From NCBI GenBank assembly GCA_050874665.1, contig JBNMLC010000003.1:213447-277446 (forward strand): DNA of 64,000 nucleotides. The letters are read 5' to 3'. The notes beneath the pieces were generated by a model that made no database searches, had not been told where the DNA came from, and worked only from the letters and a program-made list of their open reading frames with translations. This DNA comes from RUG11237 sp050874665. GTDB lineage: Bacteria; Bacillota; Clostridia; Lachnospirales; Lachnospiraceae. Below are positions 52,743-60,068 of the stretch, piece after piece. Within the stretch, counting starts at the first letter, position 1. Each line of letters opens with the position of its first letter. The position numbers and the translations under genes were made by a program.

Positions 52743-53294
52743 TTATTTGTTATTGTTTTCTGAAAGAACTGATTTATTCTTGATTAAATAGTCCACTAAA
52801 GACACTACAGTTAAGATCAATGCTATCCAGGTAACCATAAGTGTTGCGTAGTTAAAGATAACATTTTCAATCCCCGCCAGTGTTAAAATAATCATAATAA
52901 TCATAGCCATTTGAAATACCGTCTTAAATTTTCCCCAGTAACTGGCTGCAATAACAACGCCATTATCAGCAGCTATAAGGCGGAAACCGCTGATAATAAA
53001 TTCTCTGCTAATAATAATAATTACCATCCACGATGCAAGATTTCCAGACTCCACTAAACATACTAATGCCGCAGATACCAGCAATTTATCGGCAAGAGGA
53101 TCCATAAATTTCCCAAAGTTAGTAACCAGATTATATTTTCTTGCAATTTTTCCATCCAATAAATCTGTCAGACTTGCCACGCAAAACACTGCCAGGGCAA
53201 TGCCATAATACAACGGTTCACCAGCCAGCATAAATCCTACAAAAAATGGTATCAGAATTACTCTGAGTACCGTTAGCTTATTCGGTAAATTCAT
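52743..53294 (-). CDS. pgsA: CDP-diacylglycerol-glycerol-3-phosphate 3-phosphatidyltransferase
   Basis: A 183-aa membrane enzyme making phosphatidylglycerophosphate. The CDP-alcohol transferase motif LLDGKIARKYNLVTNFGKF plus MDPLADK carries the four Asp/Gly/Ala/Arg residues. About four to five helices. The start overlaps the rimO stop by 17 nt. Confidence 0.95.
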   Translation of the reverse strand: MNLPNKLTVLRVILIPFFVGFMLAGEPLYYGIALAVFCVASLTDLLDGKIARKYNLVTNFGKFMDPLADKLLVSAALVCLVESGNLASWMVIIIISREFIISGFRLIAADNGVVIAASYWGKFKTVFQMAMIIMIILTLAGIENVIFNYATLMVTWIALILTVVSLVDYLIKNKSVLSENNNK

Positions 53295-54618
53295 TTGCTA
53301 TCTCTCCTATCAAATCATATTCCAACGCACCGGTAACTTTTACTCTTACAAAATCTCCGGACATCAGGTTTTCCTGCGTATTGACAAAAATGTAGCCATC
53401 TACATTCGGTGCATCCTTATATGTCCTGCCCACATATGCATTTTCTCCTGCAACGCTGCCCTCAATCATTACTAAGACTTCCCTGCCAATCATATCATTG
53501 CATTTGTCAAAAGCAATTTCCTGCTGTAATTCCATAATCTCGTCTCGCCGTTCTTCTTTTACTTCTTCCTCAATTTGTTCAGCAAATTCCGCTGCCGGTG
53601 TATCTTCCTCCGGAGAATAGGCAAATACCCCAAGACGATCAAATTCCATTTCATCTACAAAATCCATGACCTCTTCATGCATTTCTTGTGTTTCTCCCGG
53701 GAACCCACTAATTAAGGTTGTTCGGATAGCTATATCCGGAATTTCTACTCTTAATTTTGTAATAATCTGCTTTAGCTGTTCCTTGTTGGTACGTCTTCCC
53801 ATACGGCGTAATATTTCATCACTGGCGTGCTGGATTGGTAAATCTAAATAATTGCAGATTTTTTCTTCTTCCTTTATTACCTGAATCAATTCGTCTGTAA
53901 TTTCTTCCGGATAACAATACTGAATACGAATCCAATAAATTCCGGAAATTTCGCAAAGTTTTTTTAATAACTCCGGAAGCATCTTTTTTCCATATATATC
54001 TTTTCCATACATGGTAGTTTCCTGTGCAACTAATATTAGTTCCTTCACCCCGGAATCTGCCAATGTTCTGGCCTCTGCCAGCAATTCTTCCATCGGAACG
54101 CTTCTGTACTCCCCACGAATCTTAGGTATAATACAATAAGTGCAATGTTTATCACACCCTTCCGCAATTTTCAAGTGAGCATAATGTCCTCCGGTTGTCA
54201 CCATACGTTCTTTGTTCGCCGCCGGAAGAGCTTCTAAATCCTTCATAATAATGCAATGGCTTTCTCCTTCCATTACACTGTCAATGACCGCAGCGATTTC
54301 ATCGTAAGCTGTAGTTCCAAGAACTGCATCTACTTCGGGAATTTCTGCTATCACTTCCTCTTTATATCTCTGTGCCAGACACCCGGTTACAATCAATGCC
54401 TTACATTTTCCTTCTTTTTTCTGTTCTGCCATCTCAAGAATGGTATTAATACTCTCTTCCTTTGCATCATTAATAAAACTGCAGGTATTTACCACGATAA
54501 TATCTGACTCTGTTTCATCGTCCGTAAATTCAATGCCGGCATTTTTTAAATATCCCAGCATATACTCCGAATCTACAAGATTTTTATCACACCCTAAGGA
54601 AATAAAAAGTAATTTCAT
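53278..54618 (-). CDS. rimO: Ribosomal protein uS12 methylthiotransferase RimO
   Basis: A 446-aa radical SAM enzyme adding a methylthio group to an Asp of ribosomal protein uS12. N-terminal UPF0004 domain with cysteines in FISLGCDKNLVDSE, NTCSFIND and GCLAQRY; radical SAM CDKHCTYCIIPKIRG; C-terminal TRAM with FVRVKVTGALEYDLIGEI. RimO rather than MiaB by MKLLFISLGCDKNLVDSE start and context. Confidence 0.96.
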   Translation of the reverse strand: MKLLFISLGCDKNLVDSEYMLGYLKNAGIEFTDDETESDIIVVNTCSFINDAKEESINTILEMAEQKKEGKCKALIVTGCLAQRYKEEVIAEIPEVDAVLGTTAYDEIAAVIDSVMEGESHCIIMKDLEALPAANKERMVTTGGHYAHLKIAEGCDKHCTYCIIPKIRGEYRSVPMEELLAEARTLADSGVKELILVAQETTMYGKDIYGKKMLPELLKKLCEISGIYWIRIQYCYPEEITDELIQVIKEEEKICNYLDLPIQHASDEILRRMGRRTNKEQLKQIITKLRVEIPDIAIRTTLISGFPGETQEMHEEVMDFVDEMEFDRLGVFAYSPEEDTPAAEFAEQIEEEVKEERRDEIMELQQEIAFDKCNDMIGREVLVMIEGSVAGENAYVGRTYKDAPNVDGYIFVNTQENLMSGDFVRVKVTGALEYDLIGEIANEFTE

Positions 54619-54632
54619 AATCTCTCCTTTTT

Positions 54633-54662
54633 ATAAAAGGCGTACCGTTTTCGGCACGCCCC
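54633..54662 (-). terminator. Terminator or attenuator between rpoZ and rimO
   Basis: 9-bp stem GGCGTGCCG/CGGTACGCC with a 4-nt AAAA loop and one wobble pair, followed by TTTTAT on the minus strand, directly before the rimO SD. It could uncouple rpoZ from rimO expression. Confidence 0.75.
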
Positions 54663-54681
54663 AGTTTCCATTGCTTTGCTC

Positions 54682-54966
54682 TTACTCTATTTCTTCTGTC
54701 TGCTCTGTCAGTTCAATTTCCTCTGTTTCCGGTTCATAATCTTCCGGCAAAATCTTGATTTCACCTTTGTTTAATTCTTCGATCGCTACAGACAATGGTT
54801 TCTTCCCTGCTGCAGGAACCATAGCTTCTTCTCCACTAATTAACTGTCTTGCTCTTTTTGAAGTTGCAAGTACGATGGAGTAACGACTGTTTACTACCGG
54901 CTGTTCTCCTTCTTCAACCTCACTGTTTACTACTTTCATTAAGTCTGTATAAGATGGATGTAACAT
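54682..54966 (-). CDS. rpoZ: DNA-directed RNA polymerase omega subunit
   Basis: A 94-aa omega subunit. Typical start HPSYTDLMKVVN; the SRYSIVLATSKRARQL helix and ALEEL-like VAIEELNKGEI match the family, followed by an acidic tail rich in Glu. Normally preceded by gmk, absent here; remA is the neighbour instead. SD AGGAGC. Confidence 0.94.
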   Translation of the reverse strand: MLHPSYTDLMKVVNSEVEEGEQPVVNSRYSIVLATSKRARQLISGEEAMVPAAGKKPLSVAIEELNKGEIKILPEDYEPETEEIELTEQTEEIE

Positions 54967-55016
54967 ATTATGCTCCTTTCATTTTCTTACTTTATCTTGA
55001 AATTAAAAATAAATTA

Positions 55017-55274
55017 TTAAACTTCCTCTGTTTTTGCTTCTGACTGCATACGGTTTGCTATCGTTTCTGTCTGTAATGCTGACAAAAGATACTGCCCATT
55101 TTCCATAACAATCACTGATTTCGTTTTTCGTCCCTGAGTAACATCAAGCACATTTCCTTCTTCCTTCGCCGTCTGTACCATTCGTTTTATTGGTGCAGAC
55201 TCCGGACTGATTACTGCAATAATTTTGCCGGAATTAACCATATTGCCAAATCCTACGCTGATTAGTCTTTCCAC
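55017..55274 (-). CDS. remA: RemA-like DUF370 DNA-binding regulator
   Basis: An 85-aa protein starting at GTG 55274. RemA proteins of Bacillus bind direct repeats and activate biofilm matrix and osmoprotection genes. Diagnostic SVGFGNMVNSGKIIAVISP and ESAPIKRMVQTAKEEG are present, followed by RKTKSVIVMENGQYLLSAL. yicC precedes it by 9 nt. Confidence 0.93.
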   Translation of the reverse strand: MERLISVGFGNMVNSGKIIAVISPESAPIKRMVQTAKEEGNVLDVTQGRKTKSVIVMENGQYLLSALQTETIANRMQSEAKTEEV

Positions 55275-55283
55275 CGTATCATC

Positions 55284-56162
55284 CTACTCTATATTCTGAA
55301 TCTGTTCTCTGACTTTTTCTATATCGGTCTTTAACTCAATTCCATATTCGGAAATAGTCAGGTCGTTTGCTTTTGATAGTATCGTATTTGCCTCTCGATT
55401 CATTTCCTGTGCCAAAAAGTCTAGCTTTCTTCCCAGACTTCCGCCTGCCTCTAAGTCTTTTTTCATATGTTCCACATGACTTCTAAGCCTTACCGTTTCC
55501 TCGTCCACACAGATTTTATCTGCAAAAACAGTGACTTCTGTAAGTACCCTGCTCTCATCTATTGCATTGTCTGCTAAAAGTTCTTTTACTTTATCTGTAA
55601 GCTTTTTTCGATATTCTCTTAGAATTTCCGGTGAACGTGCTTCGATATATGATACATTTTCAAGCATGCCATCTAACTTTCCAATTAAATCTTTTTTCAG
55701 ATGTTCTCCTTCCTGGATTCTGGAATTTGTAAACTGTTCTGCCGCGCCCGAAATCGCCTTTTCTAATAATTTCCACAATTCTTCTTCATCTATCGTCTGT
55801 TCTTCCATCACCAGAACTTCCGGATATTTTGATAAAGCAGCCGCACCAAAGTCTTCCTTTAGGCCAAACTCCTTCTGCATTTTTCTGATGTGTGCCAGAT
55901 ATTCCTTTGCAATATCCCGATTATATTTTATACACACGCTGCTTTCACTGTAATCCTCGTATGTAATAAAAACATCTACTTTTCCACGCTCAATATATTT
56001 TTTTAATAAATTTCTTATGGCAGTTTCAAAAAAATTCAGTTTTTTAGGTAACTTTATATTCATATCAAGATACCTGTGGTTGACTGACTTGATCTCCACT
56101 ATCATTTTTCTCTCAGCTTCCGACACTTCGCATCGTCCAAAGCCTGTCATACTCTTAACCAT
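55284..56162 (-). CDS. yicC: YicC/YloC family endoribonuclease
   Basis: A 292-aa protein of the YicC family with VKSMTGFGRCEV start and C-terminal KLDFLAQEMNREANTILSKA helices. YicC proteins have been shown to have endoribonuclease activity in some bacteria. The first gene of the remA-rpoZ-rimO-pgsA-cinA-ilvBN run, with a strong sigma-A promoter. The initiation codon is ATG 56162 behind GGAGG. Confidence 0.94.
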   Translation of the reverse strand: MVKSMTGFGRCEVSEAERKMIVEIKSVNHRYLDMNIKLPKKLNFFETAIRNLLKKYIERGKVDVFITYEDYSESSVCIKYNRDIAKEYLAHIRKMQKEFGLKEDFGAAALSKYPEVLVMEEQTIDEEELWKLLEKAISGAAEQFTNSRIQEGEHLKKDLIGKLDGMLENVSYIEARSPEILREYRKKLTDKVKELLADNAIDESRVLTEVTVFADKICVDEETVRLRSHVEHMKKDLEAGGSLGRKLDFLAQEMNREANTILSKANDLTISEYGIELKTDIEKVREQIQNIE

Positions 56163-56217
56163 TGAGTTTTGACCTCCATATTTTTTCCACTGTACGACGA
56201 TTCATTCAGCACACTAC

Positions 56218-56246
56218 ATTATAATTGATTTAAAATGTATCGTCAA
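56218..56246 (-). promoter_or_regulatory. Sigma-A promoter of the yicC operon
   Basis: Minus strand TTGACG (56246-56241), 17-bp spacer, consensus TATAAT (56223-56218). Leader of about 50 nt. Confidence 0.8.
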
Positions 56247-56266
56247 GCGTTAAGCTTGCATTTTGC

Positions 56267-56299
56267 CATAGATTTGGCATGGATTTGGTATAGATTTAT
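56267..56299 (-). repeat. Three tandem 11-bp repeats upstream of yicC promoter
   Basis: Plus strand CATAGATTTGG, CATGGATTTGG and TATAGATTTAT follow one another with an exact 11-bp period. They end about 20 bp upstream of the yicC -35, on one face of the helix. Possible operator for an activator, or just a small tandem duplication. Confidence 0.5.
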
Positions 56300-56342
56300 A
56301 ACAATTCAGATTTTTAAGATGGAAAAGACACTCCGAAACTAA

Positions 56343-56391
56343 ATACAGAAGCTTCCCGAGCAAATCTAAACAGCTCCGAAAGCTTCTGTAT
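56343..56391 (-). terminator. Terminator after the chemoreceptor gene
   Basis: 12-bp perfect stem ATACAGAAGCTT/AAGCTTCTGTAT with inner GAGC/GCTC arms, followed by TTAGTTT on the minus strand. It starts 4 nt after the MCP stop. Confidence 0.75.
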
Positions 56392-56394
56392 GTT

Positions 56395-57882
56395 CTATTC
56401 AGATTCCTTATTTTCATTATGCAGTACTTGTGATAATTTTTCCATACCAGCCTGCATATTCTGCATAGACTTTACAATATTGTTCAATCCTGCTACCTGT
56501 TCCTCCGTAGCAGCACTGATTCCCTCTGTGCTTTGTACCGAATCTTTGGACATTTCTTCCACACGCTCCATCGCACTTAACAATTGTTCCTTTATTTCAA
56601 CAATATCTGTTAATTCGCTCATTAAGCGTTCCGTAACTCCAATTACTTCCTCTGAAGATTCCATCATTGTTTTGAAAATTTTTACCGTATCCTCTAATTG
56701 GTCATTGGATGCATTTACCACCTGGCTATTCTGATTAATCACCTCATGTGTAGCCTCCACTGTTGCAATAATGTCTTTTAGAATGGTATCGATTTTTCCA
56801 GTAGCATCTGAAGATTCCGAAGATAATGCATTGATTTCATCTGCTACAACTGCAAATCCTTTTCCGGCCTCTCCTGCTCTTGCCGCCTCAATCGCAGCAT
56901 TTAATGCTAACAGATTCGTCTGTTGAGCTATTTCTCTAATACTTTCAATAATGCCTCCAATGGAGCTTGATTTGTCTGACAATTGTGCTACTCCATCTGC
57001 CGCAACCTGTGTTGTTCTTATATTTTCTTCAAATTTATTTGATAATGCTTCAATTGCCATAATTCCTTCATTATTTTTTTCATTTAACTGCCGCATGGTT
57101 TCTACCGTTTGGCTGACACTTTCTTTTGACAGTTCAATCTTTTCATTTAATTTACTGAAAATAGAAAGACTGCTTTCCACTTCATTAATCTGCTCATCAG
57201 CACTTCCTGATATTTGCTGTGTTGAGGCAGCAATCTCCTCCGTATTTCCTTCAAATTCCTGCATGGAGCTATAAATAGTGTCTGAAGACTCTTGTATATT
57301 GTCAAATGCCTGCTGTACATGATGTAAGACTGTTTCTGTCTCCTTTCCCTTTTCCTCCACAACTCCAAAAAGTGTTCTTGCACGATATGTAATAAAGCTG
57401 CAGCCTGCAAACAATATTACATACACAATTCCTGTGAAAATCCATCCAATCAAACCATGCAGCTTCAAAAAACCTGCCGGAAATATTATCATTAAACTTG
57501 CATTGGCAACAAATGTGACAATTGTACTCACTCGAAGTACTTTTTGTTCATAATATGGTACAAGAAGCAATGTTGCTACAAAATAATAATGCGTTAAGCA
57601 CACATAACTATCGCTGGTGTCTGTATTACACACTGCCGCAGTTATCGCACCTATAACCGGCGGAATACAGGCATATACATATTTTGCTTTGGAGCCTAGT
57701 GGTTTTTCAAAAATTTTTGTAATAATACCACATACTCCTGATAATAAAAAGATACATTCACGAATGCCTCCATTTAAAAATAGCATTACAAAGGCAAATC
57801 CTGATATTGCCACCCCCACAACATAAAGAAACATAATATTATTTACTAATTTTTCTTCGTTCTTTATTGATTCTAATTGCAT
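56395..57882 (-). CDS. Methyl-accepting chemotaxis protein with polytopic membrane sensor
   Basis: A 495-aa chemoreceptor. The N-terminal part (about 1-165) has about six membrane helices and no large extracellular loop, an integral-membrane sensor type; there is no clear HAMP domain. The signalling domain has the hairpin tip EIAQQTNLLALNAAIEAARAGEAGKGFAVVADEIN and flanking methylation helices. Possible ligands are membrane-related or redox signals. AGGGGG precedes ATG 57882. No che genes are in the window. A perfect Spo0A box and a promoter lie upstream. Confidence 0.94.
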   Translation of the reverse strand: MQLESIKNEEKLVNNIMFLYVVGVAISGFAFVMLFLNGGIRECIFLLSGVCGIITKIFEKPLGSKAKYVYACIPPVIGAITAAVCNTDTSDSYVCLTHYYFVATLLLVPYYEQKVLRVSTIVTFVANASLMIIFPAGFLKLHGLIGWIFTGIVYVILFAGCSFITYRARTLFGVVEEKGKETETVLHHVQQAFDNIQESSDTIYSSMQEFEGNTEEIAASTQQISGSADEQINEVESSLSIFSKLNEKIELSKESVSQTVETMRQLNEKNNEGIMAIEALSNKFEENIRTTQVAADGVAQLSDKSSSIGGIIESIREIAQQTNLLALNAAIEAARAGEAGKGFAVVADEINALSSESSDATGKIDTILKDIIATVEATHEVINQNSQVVNASNDQLEDTVKIFKTMMESSEEVIGVTERLMSELTDIVEIKEQLLSAMERVEEMSKDSVQSTEGISAATEEQVAGLNNIVKSMQNMQAGMEKLSQVLHNENKESE

Positions 57883-57968
57883 ACTTAGTCCCCCTTTTGT
57901 TTATTCTTCCTACAAAGTTACAACACAAATAGTGTTTTTCTCTAATGTATTTCTCTCCCCTCTCTTAT

Positions 57969-58001
57969 GCATTTTTCACTAAAATTATGGCATTTTCACT
58001 A
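57969..58001 (-). repeat. Direct repeats downstream of the MCP promoter
   Basis: Minus strand TAGTGAAAATGCCATAA and TAGTGAAAAATGCATAA, 20 bp apart. They lie just after the predicted -10 and may be binding sites for a repressor or the neighbouring LytTR regulator, though they do not fit the usual LytTR consensus well. Confidence 0.45.
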
Positions 58002-58013
58002 TTTTATTATTGA

Positions 58014-58042
58014 ATATTACCATATATTTCTTCTTTCCACAA
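58014..58042 (-). promoter_or_regulatory. Candidate sigma-A promoter for the chemoreceptor gene
   Basis: Minus strand TTGTGG (58042-58037), 17-bp spacer, TAATAT (58019-58014). Weak -35, close to the 0A box, as is common for Spo0A-activated promoters. Leader about 125 nt. Confidence 0.5.
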
Positions 58043-58046
58043 CTTA

Positions 58047-58054
58047 TTCGACAA
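58047..58054 (-). promoter_or_regulatory. Perfect Spo0A box (0A box)
   Basis: TTGTCGAA on the minus strand, an exact 8/8 match to the consensus 0A box, ending 4 bp upstream of the -35. An 8-mer this specific is expected about once per 65 kb by chance, so location beside a promoter is what makes it interesting. Confidence 0.5.
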
Positions 58055-58085
58055 AAATAACCATATATAGCACAAAAATAACCTG

Positions 58086-59339
58086 CTATGTATACAGCAC
58101 AACTTCTACCCGAAATTCCTTCTCATCATAATCCACCTGAAGATTTCCCTGTTTTTGCTCTACCAGACTTCTCACACTGCTCAATCCTATACCATGTTCA
58201 TTTCTATCTCTTGTTTTCGTACTGATCAACTGCTTTCCTCTTCTTTCTATAACCCCGTTGTAGCTATTTTTCACATGTAGTACCAACATATCTTTCTCTG
58301 CCAAAAGCCGAAGGGACACATATGGCTTCTGTGCCTTAGCAGCCGCTTCTATGGCATTTTCCAATAGATTTCCAAGTAGCCCGCTGAGTTCACACATCTG
58401 AATAAAAAAGTCCGGAGATATACTTACTTTACATTCCATTTCGACTCCCAGTTGCTCCGCTTTTTCCCAACTATAATTTAGTATGGCATCCACGTCTTCC
58501 CTTCCCGTTGTTATATGCTGCTTCGTATTTTCCAAAAATGTCATCATTTCTTCTAGAAAATATAAAATTTTTTCCGACTGTCCTTTTTCTGCCATAACGT
58601 ATAACAACTGCAGATGATGCCGCATGTCATGCCGCAAACTGCGTACTCTTTCTTGGGAAAGTCGCATCCGTTCCAGTTGATTTTTATACATGCGAACTTC
58701 TTCCTCTGTGTGTCTCCACTGCATTTTTGCCTCATCTTCCGTAAATTTTCGATAATCAACAAAGAACAGAAGCATATTGATAAAAACAAGACCATATGCT
58801 TCCACCAACACCAATACATGATGATTCGAATTTTCCAATATTAAAATCGCCATCATAATGATGCTAATTACCGGCACACCCACCAATTTTATATCTGACA
58901 ATTTTAGTTTTGTCTTTCCCAAATCTCCCAGGATAACTTCCACCAGAATTTGTAAAATAAATACAAACAAAGTTATAAAAAGTGAAAGAATTTGAGGAAT
59001 ACTCTCCACAGATACAAAAGCAGAAAACGAAAAAACAACCGCTATACCACATACCACCTCCAACACATAAATCGAAGTGCCTACCAGCCCCTTCTTTCTA
59101 AATGTTCCTTCATACATCGTAGTAAGCAATAATATTCCCAGCCAGTTTAGAAACACCTTACCTATCGGGCTGCCAAGCCAAAGAAAACCAGCCAGTATCG
59201 CCACCCAATACAGGACATAACCAATGAGCTCTTTTCTTTTTTCCAGCCTCGGGGAGAAGAAAATGCGAATAAAACGCCAGACAAGCAGTACCTGACAAAA
59301 GCTGTTTAGTGCCAGTAATATATAATCTTTTGTACACAT
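58086..59339 (-). CDS. GHKL sensor histidine kinase (AgrC/LytS-like)
   Basis: A 417-aa kinase. About six membrane helices (1-190) followed by a coiled coil, the phosphoacceptor LRHDMRHHLQLLYV, the N box LLGNLLENAIEAA and G box RNEHGIGLSSVRSLVEQ. This is the family paired with LytTR regulators, often sensing peptides. It lies 2 nt after the regulator gene. No obvious peptide precursor or agrB homologue is in the window, so the signal is unknown. Confidence 0.94.
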   Translation of the reverse strand: MCTKDYILLALNSFCQVLLVWRFIRIFFSPRLEKRKELIGYVLYWVAILAGFLWLGSPIGKVFLNWLGILLLTTMYEGTFRKKGLVGTSIYVLEVVCGIAVVFSFSAFVSVESIPQILSLFITLFVFILQILVEVILGDLGKTKLKLSDIKLVGVPVISIIMMAILILENSNHHVLVLVEAYGLVFINMLLFFVDYRKFTEDEAKMQWRHTEEEVRMYKNQLERMRLSQERVRSLRHDMRHHLQLLYVMAEKGQSEKILYFLEEMMTFLENTKQHITTGREDVDAILNYSWEKAEQLGVEMECKVSISPDFFIQMCELSGLLGNLLENAIEAAAKAQKPYVSLRLLAEKDMLVLHVKNSYNGVIERRGKQLISTKTRDRNEHGIGLSSVRSLVEQKQGNLQVDYDEKEFRVEVVLYT

Positions 59340-59341
59340 GC

Positions 59342-60055
59342 TTACATTTCCTCCAATCGTTTTACCACAAACGCACGAACCTGTTCCTTATAAGAGCGGC
59401 TGATTATCAACTCTTCTCCATTATAAAGAATCACTTTATCCAAACGATAACTTTGGATATAATGAGAATTTACCAGAAAGGACTTATGTATCCGAAGAAA
59501 GTAATCTGGCACCTGTTCCTCTACTTCCCCCAATTTTCCATAAAATTCTTGTATTCCTTCCTTGGTACATACAGCAATCTTATGTCCTATGCTCCGGAAA
59601 TACAAAATTTCTCCATAAAATATTACTTTTGTTTCCAGTCGGTCCTTATAATAAAAAAACTTTTTTTCTTTCTTTTGTCTTCGCAAAAATCGTCTGCAAA
59701 CATCATATAACATTTCTTTTGTAACAGGTTTAATCAAAAATCCCAGCGGTTCTGTGTCAAATAACTCCATCGCATATCCCTGCTCATGCGATACATATAC
59801 AATCTGAGTTTCAAAATCAAGCATATCTTCCCTTATAAATCTTCCAAGTTCCATTCCCTTGTGTTTATTTAATTCAATATCTAAAAATAGCAGGTCTGTT
59901 TTTTGCCCCTGTTGTAAAATATTTTTTGCTTGCTCCAAAGTTGACCACTGGAAAAACTTTGCCTCTGTTCCCAGTTCTTCTACCACCGCCTTCACTCGTT
60001 TCTGAAATATTTCCCGAAACTCTGAATCATCATCACATATTGCTATTTGATACAC
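59342..60055 (-). CDS. LytTR family response regulator (AgrA-like)
   Basis: A 237-aa regulator. Receiver domain about 1-120 with DLLFLDIELNKHKGME (phospho-Asp) and a Lys in LIKPVTKEML; C-terminal LytTR DNA-binding domain about 135-235 with FRSIGHKIAV and FLRIHKSFLVNSHYIQSY. Forms a two-gene system with the histidine kinase. Follows rqcH by 13 nt with no visible promoter of its own. Confidence 0.94.
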   Translation of the reverse strand: MYQIAICDDDSEFREIFQKRVKAVVEELGTEAKFFQWSTLEQAKNILQQGQKTDLLFLDIELNKHKGMELGRFIREDMLDFETQIVYVSHEQGYAMELFDTEPLGFLIKPVTKEMLYDVCRRFLRRQKKEKKFFYYKDRLETKVIFYGEILYFRSIGHKIAVCTKEGIQEFYGKLGEVEEQVPDYFLRIHKSFLVNSHYIQSYRLDKVILYNGEELIISRSYKEQVRAFVVKRLEEM

Positions 60056-60068
60056 GCTATCCCTCCCC

